DNA of 36,604 bases from Rhodobacteraceae bacterium UBA6236 (lineage in GTDB: Bacteria > Pseudomonadota > Alphaproteobacteria > Rhodobacterales > Rhodobacteraceae). Within the stretch, counting starts at the first letter, position 1. Each line of letters opens with the position of its first letter. The stretch lies in the NCBI GenBank assembly GCA_002440945.1, contig DJWG01000021.1:3313-39916 (forward strand), in the 5' to 3' direction. Of the stretch, positions 23,049 to 32,356 are shown one piece after another. The position numbers were made by a program, and so were the translations under genes. Below the pieces are notes generated by a model that saw only the letters and a list, made by a program, of their open reading frames with translations, had not been told where the DNA came from and ran no database searches.

Positions 23049-24811
23049 AGTCGGGACGGGCCTTTTTGTTGCCTTGGTTCAGTCCGCTCTTTTTCCGTCT
23101 CTCCTTCCCAGTCGCTGCCGGTGTCCTCATGTCCTTGCCTTGCTCCTTCTTGAACGTATCCAGGTCCGGGGTCGTGAAGGGGCCATTGACGGCGCTGGCG
23201 CTGCTTCTGGCGCCTGGTTTGGCGCCTGACGCGCGGGCCGAGATTGCTGCGGCGGCGACGCGGATTTCGCAGATCGGCGCGCCCTCGGCGCCGGTGGCGG
23301 GACAGGCGTTCCGTCAGGCGGTGGCGGAAGCGGCCGCAAGCGACGAGGCGCTGGCGACCTTCTATCGGGGGCATGATTATGCCGCGCTCTGGACGACGGG
23401 GGCGGATGCGGCGCGGCGTCAGGCCTTCTTCCGGGCGCTTGATCATGCGGGCGATCATGCCCTGCCGATCGCGCGATATGATGTCGATGGTCTGCGCGAG
23501 GCCTTCGCCAGCGTGACGTCGGAACGCGCCCGCGGCCAGCTTGAGGTGCGGATGACGAAGGCGATGCTGCGTTATGTGGCCGACCTTCAGACCGGAATCC
23601 TGACGCCCGCGAAGGTCGATCCCGGCATCGTGCGCGAGGTGCCGCTGCGCGACCGTCTGGCGACGCTGACCACCTTTTCGGTCTCGGACCCGTCGCGCTT
23701 CTTCCATTCGATCGTGCCGGATGCGCCGCAATACACGCAGCTCATGAAGAAACGGCTTGATCTGGTGGGTGTGATCCAAAACGGTGGCTGGGGTCCGGCG
23801 GTCGAGGCGAAGAAGCTTCACCCGGGCGATACCGGCCCCGCCGTCATCGCGCTGCGCGACCGGCTGGTGGCGATGGGCTACCTGCGCCGCACCGCCAGCC
23901 CGGCCTTCGACGGCGCCCTGCAGAAGGCGGTTCAGCTTTTCCAGATCGACCACGGCCTGACCGCCGATGGCGTCGCCGGGGAAGGCACCATCGCCGAAGT
24001 CAACGTCTCGCCCGAGGCGCGGCTTTCCTCGGTCGTGGTGGGGATGGAACGTCTGCGCTGGCTGAATGGCCTTGATCTTGGCAAGCGCCACATCTGGGTG
24101 AACCTGCCGGACTTCACCGCCAAGATCATCGACGACGGCAAGGTCACGTTTGAAACCGTGACCGTCATCGGCATGGATCAGGGCGACCGGCGCAGCCCCG
24201 AGTTTTCGGACCAGATGGAGCTGATGGTCGTGAACCCGACCTGGTCGGTGCCACGGTCGATCACCGTCAAGGAATACCTGCCGCTTCTGAAGAAGAACCC
24301 CAATGCCGCGGGGCATCTGAAGATCGTCGACCGCAAGGGCCGCGCGATCAACCGGGGCGCGGTGGATTTCAAGCAGTATACCGAACGCAACTTCCCCTAT
24401 TCGATGTCGCAGCCACCCTCGGACGAGAATGCCCTGGGCAAGGTGAAGTTCCTGTTCCCGAACCAGTGGAACATCTACCTGCACGACACGCCGTCGAAAT
24501 CGCTGTTCGACCGAGAGGTCCGCGCCTTCAGCCACGGCTGCATCCGCGTCGGGCGGCCCTTCGATCTGGCCTATGCGCTGCTGGCGCCGCAGACCGAAGA
24601 CCCGGAGGGGCTGTTCCAGAAATATCTGCGCTCGGGCGCGGAAACGCCGGTGCGGCTGGAAACGCCGGTGCCGGTGCATCTGGTCTATTTCACCGCTTGG
24701 CCCAATGCCCGCGGCCGGATGGAATACCGTCGCGACGTCTACGGCCGCGACGCGCATATCCATGACGCGCTGATCGCGGCGGGGGTGGAACCGGCCGGGG
24801 TTCGCGGCTAA
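23045..24811 (+). CDS. YcbB-like L,D-transpeptidase
   Basis: A protein of about 588 aa: export signal, scaffold region, a peptidoglycan-binding domain (LHPGDTGPAVIALRDRLVAMG, AVQLFQIDHGLTADG) and a C-terminal YkuD catalytic domain with AFSHGCIRVGRP (catalytic C499, H497). It forms 3-3 peptidoglycan cross-links in the periplasm. The start is uncertain: TTG 23021, ATG 23045, ATG 23129 and GTG 23174 are all in frame. The last two give the cleanest signal peptide (GPLTALALLLAPGLAPDARA), while the strong ribosome-binding site favours the first two. Divergent from the DUF882/MepK-like gene across a 268-nt region that holds a small dyad (22857-22873). Confidence 0.88.
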   Translation: MKSGRAFLLPWFSPLFFRLSFPVAAGVLMSLPCSFLNVSRSGVVKGPLTALALLLAPGLAPDARAEIAAAATRISQIGAPSAPVAGQAFRQAVAEAAASDEALATFYRGHDYAALWTTGADAARRQAFFRALDHAGDHALPIARYDVDGLREAFASVTSERARGQLEVRMTKAMLRYVADLQTGILTPAKVDPGIVREVPLRDRLATLTTFSVSDPSRFFHSIVPDAPQYTQLMKKRLDLVGVIQNGGWGPAVEAKKLHPGDTGPAVIALRDRLVAMGYLRRTASPAFDGALQKAVQLFQIDHGLTADGVAGEGTIAEVNVSPEARLSSVVVGMERLRWLNGLDLGKRHIWVNLPDFTAKIIDDGKVTFETVTVIGMDQGDRRSPEFSDQMELMVVNPTWSVPRSITVKEYLPLLKKNPNAAGHLKIVDRKGRAINRGAVDFKQYTERNFPYSMSQPPSDENALGKVKFLFPNQWNIYLHDTPSKSLFDREVRAFSHGCIRVGRPFDLAYALLAPQTEDPEGLFQKYLRSGAETPVRLETPVPVHLVYFTAWPNARGRMEYRRDVYGRDAHIHDALIAAGVEPAGVRG

Positions 24812-24862
24812 ATCTTCAGGGCAAGGGGTCGGTCCGCGGCCCTGACTGCCCCCGGAGGTGCC

Positions 24863-25993
24863 ATGTCCGTTACAATCGCCCAGATCGCCGCGGCGCTGAA
24901 TGCCCGCGCGGAAGGAGAGCTTGGCCTGACGGTCACCGGCGCTTCGGAACCGGGGCTTGCCGGGCCGGACCAGCTGGCGCTGGCGATGGACCCGAAATAT
25001 GCTGAAGGGCTTCGGAAGGGTCGGGGTCAGGCCGCCGTCCTGTGGGAGGGCGCGGATTGGCAGGCGTTCGGGTTGCGGGCGGCGATCTTCGTCGCGCGCC
25101 CGCGGTTGGCGATGGCGGGCATCTCGCGCGCTTTCGATCCCGGCCCCGATATCGCGCCGGGCATCCACCCGACGGCGATCATCGACCCTTCGGCCCGGAT
25201 CGGCGCGGGGGCGGCGATCGGTCCCTTCGTTGTGGTCGGACGGGATGTGGTCATCGGGGCGCGGGTGCGGATCGCGTCGCATGTAACGGTGGCCGGGGGT
25301 GCCCGGATCGGTGACGACGCCTTGATCCTGCAAGGTGCGCGGATCGGGCATCACGTCGAGATCGGGCACCGCTTCATCCTCCACCAGAACGCGGTGATCG
25401 GGGCGGACGGGTTTTCCTTCGTGACGCCCGAAAAATCCGGGGTCGAGGAAATCCGCCAGAGCCTTGGCGTTCGCGACGAGGTGCGGGCGCAAAGCTGGAC
25501 CCGCATCCATTCGCTGGGCAATGTCGTCATCGGCGATGACGTCGAGGTGGGCGCGGGCGCGACCATTGACCGGGGCACCGTGCGCGCCACCAGCGTGGGT
25601 GACGGCACCAAGATCGACAATCTCGTGCATCTTGGCCACAACGTGCAGGTGGGCCGCGACTGCCTGCTGTGCGGTCAGGTCGGCGTTGCCGGGTCGGCCC
25701 GGATCGGCGACCGGGTGGTGCTGGGCGGACAATGCGGCGTCAGCGACAACATCTTTGTCGGCGATGACGTGATCGCGGGCGGGGCCACCAAGATCTTCAC
25801 CAATGCGCCGGCGGGCCGCGTGCTGCTGGGCAGCCCTGCGGTAAAGATGGAAACCCATGTCGAGGCGCAGAAGAACATCCGCCGGCTGCCTCGGCTTTTT
25901 GCCCAGGTGGCCGAGCTTCGCGAGACTGTTACAAAGTTGCTCCAAACCGGCGCGGATAACACGGGCCAGACAGACCGGAGGACCGAAGAATGA
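24863..25993 (+). CDS. lpxD: LpxD, UDP-3-O-acylglucosamine N-acyltransferase
   Basis: A 376-aa trimeric acyltransferase that adds the 2-N-linked hydroxyacyl chain in lipid A synthesis. The N-terminal uridine-binding region is followed by many hexapeptide repeats (IIDPSARIGAGAAIGPFVVVG onward, quoted in part). The catalytic histidine is in KIDNLVHLGHNVQVG (H256), and HQNAVIGADGFSF and GQVGVAGSARIGDRV are typical. GGAGGTG precedes the ATG. Unlike the usual bamA-lpxD-fabZ-lpxA setting, it is coupled by ATGA to an acyl carrier protein and a ketosynthase, so it may be a second, specialised copy. Confidence 0.9.
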   Translation: MSVTIAQIAAALNARAEGELGLTVTGASEPGLAGPDQLALAMDPKYAEGLRKGRGQAAVLWEGADWQAFGLRAAIFVARPRLAMAGISRAFDPGPDIAPGIHPTAIIDPSARIGAGAAIGPFVVVGRDVVIGARVRIASHVTVAGGARIGDDALILQGARIGHHVEIGHRFILHQNAVIGADGFSFVTPEKSGVEEIRQSLGVRDEVRAQSWTRIHSLGNVVIGDDVEVGAGATIDRGTVRATSVGDGTKIDNLVHLGHNVQVGRDCLLCGQVGVAGSARIGDRVVLGGQCGVSDNIFVGDDVIAGGATKIFTNAPAGRVLLGSPAVKMETHVEAQKNIRRLPRLFAQVAELRETVTKLLQTGADNTGQTDRRTEE

Positions 25994-26259
25994 CCATCAA
26001 GGACGAAGTGATCCGTATCATCGCCGAACAGGCGGTGCTGGACCCGGCCGATGTGACCCCCGAAATGGCCCCCGCCGACCTGGGCATCGACAGCCTGGGC
26101 CTTGTCGAGGCGATCTTCGCCATCGAGGAGACCTTCGACGTGTCGGTCCCGTTCAATGCCAATGACCCAAGCGCCAGCGACTTCGACATCTCGACCGTCG
26201 CCGCGATCATCAAGGCGGTCGAGGCGCTGGTGGCGGAAAAGGCCTCTGCCGAAGGATGA
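25990..26259 (+). CDS. Dedicated acyl carrier protein
   Basis: An 89-aa acyl carrier protein with the phosphopantetheine site GIDSLGLVEAIF (S35). It is acidic and four-helical as expected, but differs from housekeeping AcpP, whose site is DSLD. ATGA overlaps on both sides link it to lpxD and the ketosynthase, so it probably carries the acyl chain they use. It may resemble AcpXL-like carriers of rhizobial lipid A in role, though the sequence does not decide this. Confidence 0.88.
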   Translation: MTIKDEVIRIIAEQAVLDPADVTPEMAPADLGIDSLGLVEAIFAIEETFDVSVPFNANDPSASDFDISTVAAIIKAVEALVAEKASAEG

Positions 26260-27464
26260 GGCGGGTCGTCATCACCGGGGCGGGGACCGTCAACGCACTT
26301 GGCCTGTCGGTGGCCGAAACCTTCGACGCCTTCCGCGAGGGCCGGTCGGGGATCACGGCGCTGGATTTTCGCGATGTGGACCGGCTGTCGATCCGTATCG
26401 GCGGCCAGATCCACAACTGGGACCCCGAGGCGCATTTCAACCGCCAGCAGATCGTCCTTTACGACCGGTTCACGCAATTCACGCTTCTGGCGGCGCGGCA
26501 GGCTGTCGAACAATCCGGCCTGGATTTCCGCGGCAAGTATGGCCTGGAAAGCGGCGTGGTGCTGGGCACTGCGGCGGGGGGCGTCAACACCTGGGACGAC
26601 AACTACCGCACCGTCTATGAAGAGGGAAAAAACCGCGTCCACCCCTTCGTGGTGCCGAAGCTGATGAACAATGCCGCCGCAAGCCATGTCGGCATGGAAT
26701 ATTCGCTGCGCGGCCCGACCTTCACCGTGGCCACCGCCTGCGCGAGTTCGAACCACGCCATGGGGCTGGCGTTCCAGATGGTGCGGTCCGGCATGGCGCC
26801 GGCGATGATCACCGGCGGGTCCGAGGCGATGCTGTGCTTTGGCGGCATCAAGGCCTGGGAAGGGCTTCGCGTCATGTCGAAGGACGCCTGTCGGCCGTTC
26901 TCGGCCAACCGCAACGGCATGGTGCAAGGCGAAGGCGCGGCGGTCTTCGTTTTCGAGGAAATGAAGCACGCCAAGGCCCGCGGCGCCGACATCCTGGCCG
27001 AGGTGGTGGGCTTTGCCATGACCTCGGATGCCTCGGACATCGTCATGCCCTCGATGCAGGGGGCGGAACGCGCGATCACCGGCGCCTTGAAGGACGCTCG
27101 GCTGAACCCCGAGGAGATTGGCTACATCAACGCCCACGGCACCGGAACGGCGGCGAATGACAAGACCGAATGTGCCGCCGTCGCCCATGCCTTCGGGCCC
27201 CACGCCGACCGGCTGATGATGTCGTCGACGAAATCGATGCACGGTCATCTGATTGGCGGCACCGGCGCGGTGGAGCTTCTGGCCTGCATCCTTGCGCTGC
27301 GCGAAGGGGTGATCGCGCCGACCATCGGCTATGAAGAGCCGGACCCGGAATGTGCGCTGGATATTGTTCCGAATGTCGCGCGGGAGGCGAAGGTCGATGC
27401 GGTCTTGTCGAATGCCTTCGCCTTTGGCGGCCTGAACGCGGTTCTGGCGCTGCGGAAGGTCTGA
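26256..27464 (+). CDS. Beta-ketoacyl-ACP synthase (FabF-like)
   Basis: A 402-aa condensing enzyme with a complete Cys-His-His triad: C162 (TACASSNHAMG), H294 (NAHGTGT) and H329 (KSMHGHLIGGTGA). It extends acyl-ACP by two carbons from malonyl-ACP. FabF-like overall (VVITGAGTVNALG at the N-terminus). Translationally coupled to the acyl carrier protein and lpxD, it most likely makes or extends a special chain for lipid A or another envelope lipid rather than serving bulk fatty-acid synthesis (inference). No ketoreductase or dehydratase is in the unit, so these would be shared with the general pathway. Confidence 0.9.
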   Translation: MRRVVITGAGTVNALGLSVAETFDAFREGRSGITALDFRDVDRLSIRIGGQIHNWDPEAHFNRQQIVLYDRFTQFTLLAARQAVEQSGLDFRGKYGLESGVVLGTAAGGVNTWDDNYRTVYEEGKNRVHPFVVPKLMNNAAASHVGMEYSLRGPTFTVATACASSNHAMGLAFQMVRSGMAPAMITGGSEAMLCFGGIKAWEGLRVMSKDACRPFSANRNGMVQGEGAAVFVFEEMKHAKARGADILAEVVGFAMTSDASDIVMPSMQGAERAITGALKDARLNPEEIGYINAHGTGTAANDKTECAAVAHAFGPHADRLMMSSTKSMHGHLIGGTGAVELLACILALREGVIAPTIGYEEPDPECALDIVPNVAREAKVDAVLSNAFAFGGLNAVLALRKV

Positions 27465-27501
27465 CGGGCCGCCTTGGCCCGGCGACGGATGCCTCCGGCG
27501 G

Positions 27502-27524
27502 GGATATTTGGGCCAAGATGAAAG
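27502..27524 (+). repeat. Dispersed repeat copy, GGATATTTGGG variant
   Basis: GGATATTTGGGCCAAGATGA and the next three bases form a variant of the repeat seen at 16419, 18910 and 34544. It is preceded by GCCTCCGGCG, like the GCCTCAGGCG before the copy at 34544, so the full unit seems to be a GC-rich head plus the TATTTGG core. It lies just after the ketosynthase gene. Confidence 0.65.
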
Positions 27525-27539
27525 CGCGCCTCGAAAGGA

Positions 27540-27565
27540 AAAGGCCCGCCGTTTGGCGGGCCTTT
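27540..27565. terminator. Bidirectional terminator between ketosynthase and aldolase genes
   Basis: AAAGGCCCGCC (27540-27550) pairs perfectly with GGCGGGCCTTT (27555-27565) around GTTT. The A/T ends give U tracts on both strands, so it should end both convergent transcripts. Confidence 0.85.
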
Positions 27566-27585
27566 CTGCTGTCCGGGGGCGGGGA

Positions 27586-28515
27586 TCAGGCCTTGCCCTT
27601 GTAGATGTCGACCAGCTTCGACAGCATCGCCAGCGCGTCCTCGCGCGAGCGCTGGAAGCTGTTGCGGCCGATGATCGATCCGTTGCCGCCGCCGTCGCGG
27701 ATTGCGCGGGCGTCGTCGTAGACCGCATCGGCGCCTTTCGCCGCGCCGCCCGAGAAGACGACGATGCGGCGGCCGTTGAACGAGGACTGGACGCAGTGGC
27801 GCACGCGGGCGGCCTGGGTCGAGATGTCGATTTCCTGCTTTTCGTAGACCTTCTTCGCCTCGGCCTGCATCAGGTGGTCGGTCGAGAGCTTGATCTTGAT
27901 GATATGGGCGCCAAGGAGGGCGGCAATATGTGCGGCATAGGCGCTGACGTCGACGGCGGTTTCGCCATCCTTGGTCACCGCTTCGCCGCGCGGGTAGGAC
28001 CAGATCACCGTGGCCACGCCCTTGGCGGCGGCTTCCTTCCGCATCTCGACGATTTCCTCGAACATGTCGAGCGCCAGGTCCGAGCCGGGGTAGATGGTGA
28101 AGCCAATGGCCGCGCAGCCGAGGCGCAGCGCGTCATCGACCGAAGCCGTGACCGCCTGGTTCTTGCCCGCCGTGTCCGACATCAGCGAATTGGCCGAGTT
28201 CACTTTCAGGATCGTCGGGATCTGGCCCGCGAAGGTGTCGGCGCCGGCTTCCAGCGAGCCAAGGGGGGCGGCATAGGCCGAGAGGCCCGCGTCGATCGCC
28301 AGTTGGTAGTGGTAATGCGGGTCATAGCCGGCCGGGTTCGGCGCGAAGCTGCGGGCGGGGCCGTGTTCGAAGCCCTGATCGACCGGCAGGATGATCAGCT
28401 TGCCGGTGCCGCCCAGCTTGCCTTCCATCAGGATGCGGCAGAGGTTGGCCTTCACGCCCGGCGTTTCGCCTTCGTAGTTGCGCAGGATGTTCTGGACGGT
28501 CTTGCTGGCGCGCAT
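27586..28515 (-). CDS. fbaB: Class I fructose-bisphosphate aldolase (DhnA/FbaB type)
   Basis: A 309-aa TIM-barrel aldolase that interconverts fructose 1,6-bisphosphate with glyceraldehyde 3-phosphate and dihydroxyacetone phosphate through a lysine Schiff base. LPVDQGFEHGPARSF, GFTIYPGS, AHIIKIKLST (Schiff-base lysine region) and VVFSGGAAKG are family motifs. ATG 28515 has AGGAGA upstream; the open frame to 28554 is not needed. It lies downstream of pgk on the same strand, 174 nt away, a glycolysis/gluconeogenesis pair. Confidence 0.9.
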   Translation of the reverse strand: MRASKTVQNILRNYEGETPGVKANLCRILMEGKLGGTGKLIILPVDQGFEHGPARSFAPNPAGYDPHYHYQLAIDAGLSAYAAPLGSLEAGADTFAGQIPTILKVNSANSLMSDTAGKNQAVTASVDDALRLGCAAIGFTIYPGSDLALDMFEEIVEMRKEAAAKGVATVIWSYPRGEAVTKDGETAVDVSAYAAHIAALLGAHIIKIKLSTDHLMQAEAKKVYEKQEIDISTQAARVRHCVQSSFNGRRIVVFSGGAAKGADAVYDDARAIRDGGGNGSIIGRNSFQRSREDALAMLSKLVDIYKGKA

Positions 28516-28689
28516 TGCGGCTGTCTCCTGAAACGGGAAAAATCTTGGCGCCACTTATCCGGGACGGGGCGCGCATTTCAATCTTGGTGGCGCTAACGTG
28601 TGGCGGAATCTGAAAAAATCCGCCGATCGTTGCAGGGACCCCCGCTGGCCTTGCGGAGGGCCGGAAACGGTGCGTTTCGCGGGATCGGG

Positions 28690-29883
28690 TCAGTCCTGGT
28701 CGAGCGCCGCGACGCCCGGAAGTTCCTTGCCTTCCATCCATTCGAGGAAGGCGCCGCCCGCAGTGGAGATGAAGGTGAAATCCTCCGCTGCGCCGGTCTT
28801 GTTCAGCGCCGCGACCGTATCGCCGCCCCCGGCGACCGAGACGAGTTTTCCGGCGCGGGTCAGATCGGCGGCTTTCAGCGCGGCGGCGTTGGTTGCGGCA
28901 TCGAAGGGCGGGATTTCGAAGGCGCCAAGCGGGCCGTTCCAGATCAGGGTCTGGCTGGCCTCGAACACCTTCTCGATCTCGGCCACGGTGGCGGGACCGG
29001 CGTCGAGGATCATCGCATCGGCCGGGCAGGCCGAAGCCGGGACGGTTTCCGAGGGCGCGTTGGCGGCGAATTCGCGCGCCACGACGACATCGACGGGCAG
29101 GTGGATGGTGCAGCCCTTTTCCGCAGCCTTGGCGAGGATTGACCGGGCGGTTTCGGCCATGTCGCGTTCCGCGAGCGACGTGCCGACCTCGACGCCCTTG
29201 GCCACGAGGAAGGTGTTGGCCATGCCGCCGCCGATGACCAGGTGGTCGACCTTGGCGACGAGGTTGCCCAGGAGGTCGAGCTTGGTCGAGACCTTGGCGC
29301 CGCCGACCACCGCCGTCACCGGGCGGGCGGGCGCGCCAAGCGCGGCTTCAAGCGCCTTCAGCTCCGCCTCCATCAGGCGACCGGCGGCAGAGGGCAGGAG
29401 CCGCGCGATGCCTTCGGTCGAGGCATGGGCGCGATGCGCGGCGGAAAAGGCGTCGTTCACATAAACCTGCCCCAGGGCCGCGAGCGAGGCGGCAAGGGTG
29501 GGGTCGTTCTTTTCCTCGCCTTCGTGGAAACGGGTGTTTTCCAGAAGCACCACATCGCCCGGTTTCATGCCGGCCACGGCCTGCTTGGCGGGGGCGCCGA
29601 TGCAATCCTCGGCGAAGATCACCTTCTGGCCCAGCGCCTGTTCCAGCGCCGGAAGGGTGACGGAAAGGCTCATTTCCGGGACGCGCTTGCCCTTCGGGCG
29701 GCCGAAATGCGCCAGAAGCACCGGCTTGCCGCCCGCTGCCTGGATGTCCTTTATCGTGGGCACGATCTTGTCGATGCGGGTCGTATCTGTCACCACGCCG
29801 TTTTCCACCGGCACGTTGATGTCGACGCGCACCAGCACGACCTTGTCCTTCAGATCCATGTCGTCCAGCGATTTCCAGCCCAT
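28690..29883 (-). CDS. pgk: Phosphoglycerate kinase
   Basis: A 397-aa two-domain kinase (1,3-bisphosphoglycerate + ADP to 3-phosphoglycerate + ATP). [66 protein letters not shown] and the C-terminal [20 protein letters not shown] are all standard. Two ATGs (29889, 29883) are possible; the second has the better spacing to AGAGGG. The gap to the aldolase gene (28516-28689) holds a weak hairpin at 28602-28624 but no gene. Confidence 0.95.
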   Translation of the reverse strand: MGWKSLDDMDLKDKVVLVRVDINVPVENGVVTDTTRIDKIVPTIKDIQAAGGKPVLLAHFGRPKGKRVPEMSLSVTLPALEQALGQKVIFAEDCIGAPAKQAVAGMKPGDVVLLENTRFHEGEEKNDPTLAASLAALGQVYVNDAFSAAHRAHASTEGIARLLPSAAGRLMEAELKALEAALGAPARPVTAVVGGAKVSTKLDLLGNLVAKVDHLVIGGGMANTFLVAKGVEVGTSLAERDMAETARSILAKAAEKGCTIHLPVDVVVAREFAANAPSETVPASACPADAMILDAGPATVAEIEKVFEASQTLIWNGPLGAFEIPPFDAATNAAALKAADLTRAGKLVSVAGGGDTVAALNKTGAAEDFTFISTAGGAFLEWMEGKELPGVAALDQD

Positions 29884-30048
29884 GGTCATCCCTCTTGCAA
29901 GCGATTGCGGGCCGATCCGGCGGCCCTTTGCCCGATTACTTCGCCCGAGGACCGGGCGCCGTCAACCTCATGCGCGGGATTGCCCTTTCCTTCGCGCGGG
30001 CCTGCGACTACTTTCCGCCCCATTGAGACCCTTCCAAGGAGCGCCGCC

Positions 30049-30550
<502 letters not shown>

Positions 30551-30558
<8 letters not shown>

Positions 30559-31159
30559 ACGGGCGATCGTGGGCGGCCTTGCCGCCATCGGCATGGCGGT
30601 CCTGACCGCAGGCTTCATCTCGGTCCAGTCGGCCCAGCCGGCGCGGGCCGAGGATGGCCCCGGCCCGAACCTCGTCCTGCAGGTCGAGGGGGAGGCGAAT
30701 GGCAAGATCGTCATCGACCTGCGCCCGGACCTTGCGCCGAAACATGTCGAGCAGATCACCACGCTGGCCAAGCGCGGCGATTACGACAATGTCGTCTTCC
30801 ACCGCGTGATTGAGGGCTTCATGGCCCAGACGGGCGATGTGCAATACGGCAAGGCGGGCGGCGATCTGTCCAGCGCGGGCATGGGCGGATCTGACCTGCC
30901 GGACATCCCGGCGGAGTTTTCTTCGGAACCCTTCGCGCGTGGCGTTGTCGGCATGGCGCGGTCCAGTGACCCGAACAGCGCCAATTCGCAGTTCTTCATC
31001 ATGTTCGCGCCGGGCGATTTCCTGAACGGCCAGTATACGGTCGTGGGATCGGTGGTCGAAGGGATGGACGTGGTCGACCAGATCAAGAAGGGCGACCAGG
31101 CCAACAACGGATCGGTGACGGGCACCCCGGACCGGATCGTGAAGGCCACGGTGGAATAA
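30551..31159 (+). CDS. Exported cyclophilin-type peptidyl-prolyl isomerase
   Basis: A 202-aa cyclophilin with a signal peptide (AIVGGLAAIGMAVLTAGFI, likely cut after ARA near residue 33). Core motifs are YDNVVFHRVIEGFMAQTGD, ARSSDPNSANSQFFIMF and LNGQYTVVGSVVEG. It is strongly similar to the upstream protein, so the pair arose by duplication, one member staying in the cytoplasm and the other acting in the periplasm. Overlaps the first gene by 8 nt and ends just before a strong terminator. Confidence 0.9.
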
Positions 31160-31160
31160 G

Positions 31161-31189
31161 AAAAAGGCGCCCCTCGGGGCGCCTTTTTT
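31161..31189. terminator. Bidirectional terminator after the cyclophilin genes
   Basis: AAAAAGGCGCCC (31161-31172) pairs with GGGCGCCTTTTT (31177-31188) around CTCG, giving a 12-bp stem with A and T ends. It separates the cyclophilins from the convergent RNA methyltransferase, whose stop codon begins at its edge. Confidence 0.88.
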
Positions 31190-32304
31190 CATAGGGCCGC
31201 GCGGCTTTGGAACAGGTAGACGCCCAGCCCGCCATGCGGGATCGCGGGGCCTGCGGGGCCGAAGGACAGGCCGGTCGCCTTGGCCAGCGATGGTTCGCTA
31301 GTCACAAGGCCTACGCGCCAGCCGCGGAACTCCGCCATCAGCTTTTGGCCCAGTGCTGCGTATAGCGGATAGAGCAGTTTCTTGTTGCCGATCCGCGCGC
31401 CGTAGGGCGGGTTGACCATCACAAGGCCGGGGGCGCCTTCGGGGCGTTCCAGATTGGCGACGGAGACATTAGTGAACTCTGTCACATGGTCCACGCCGGC
31501 GCGGATGGCGTTGTCACGGCTCATGCGGATGGCGCCAGCGTCGCGGTCGCTGCCGTAGAAGCGGAGCGGCGTTTCGCGGGGGGGCGGAGCGGCGCGCAAG
31601 GTTTCGAAAGCGGCGTGATCGTAGCTGGCCAGCAGCTGGAAGGCGAAGGCGCGGCTACGGCCGGGCAGCAGCCCCAGCGCGATTTCCGCCGCCTCGATCA
31701 CGAAGGTGCCCGATCCGCACATCGGGTCCAGAACCGGCTCGGTCCCGCCATAGCCGCAGGCGCGTAGCATGAGGGCCGCCAGCGTTTCGCGCATCGGCGC
31801 CTTGCCGACCGCCTCTTTGTGCCCGCGCTTGTGCAGCGATTCGCCCGAGGTATCGACGCTGACGGTGCACAGGTCATCCTCGATCCGCACCTTCAGCGTC
31901 AGGGGCGCGTCGGCGGCGATGGGGGCGCCCAGTTCCTCGCGGATCGCGGTTTCGATCCGCTGGCCCGCGGCGCCGGCGTGATAGATGCGCGAGGCCTTGC
32001 AGGTGACTTCGACCTTCACGGGCACATCGGGGCGCAGGTGCTCGGCCCAGGGAAACTTGCGCGCCCGCTTGTCCAGTTGCGCAAGGTGCATGGCGCGGAA
32101 CGATCCCAGTCGCGCCAGCACCCGGCCCGCGCCGCGCAAGGTCAGGTTGGCACGCCAGACATCGGGCCAATGGCCCATGATGGTGACGCCGCCCGGGCTG
32201 GGGGTCGGATCGGCAAAGCCCGCGGCTTGCGCTTCGGCGGCCAGCACGGGTTCAAGGCTGGGCGGGGCGACGAGGAAGATCTCGAATGGGTCGGTCGTGG
32301 TCAT
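31189..32304 (-). CDS. THUMP-domain class I SAM-dependent RNA methyltransferase
   Basis: A 371-aa protein of the RlmL/Trm-G10 type: an N-terminal THUMP-containing half (about 1-160) for RNA binding, then a Rossmann methyltransferase with VLDPMCGSGTFVIEAAEIA, FYGSDRDAGAIRMS and the catalytic MVNPPYGARIG, as in N2-guanine methyltransferases. E. coli RlmL makes m2G2445 in 23S rRNA but is fused to a second domain absent here. Lies 52 nt downstream of the tryptophan dioxygenase gene, on the same strand. Confidence 0.87.
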   Translation of the reverse strand: MTTTDPFEIFLVAPPSLEPVLAAEAQAAGFADPTPSPGGVTIMGHWPDVWRANLTLRGAGRVLARLGSFRAMHLAQLDKRARKFPWAEHLRPDVPVKVEVTCKASRIYHAGAAGQRIETAIREELGAPIAADAPLTLKVRIEDDLCTVSVDTSGESLHKRGHKEAVGKAPMRETLAALMLRACGYGGTEPVLDPMCGSGTFVIEAAEIALGLLPGRSRAFAFQLLASYDHAAFETLRAAPPPRETPLRFYGSDRDAGAIRMSRDNAIRAGVDHVTEFTNVSVANLERPEGAPGLVMVNPPYGARIGNKKLLYPLYAALGQKLMAEFRGWRVGLVTSEPSLAKATGLSFGPAGPAIPHGGLGVYLFQSRAAL

Positions 32305-32356
32305 GGGCGGGGCATAGCCTGAAAGCGGCGACGCTTCGATGGGTTTCTGCGGCCCG

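Noticed and set aside
22853..25945. A 1030-codon open frame on the minus strand
   Set aside because: It lies opposite the L,D-transpeptidase and lpxD, has no recognisable domain and an arginine/histidine-rich composition typical of antisense frames in high-GC DNA.
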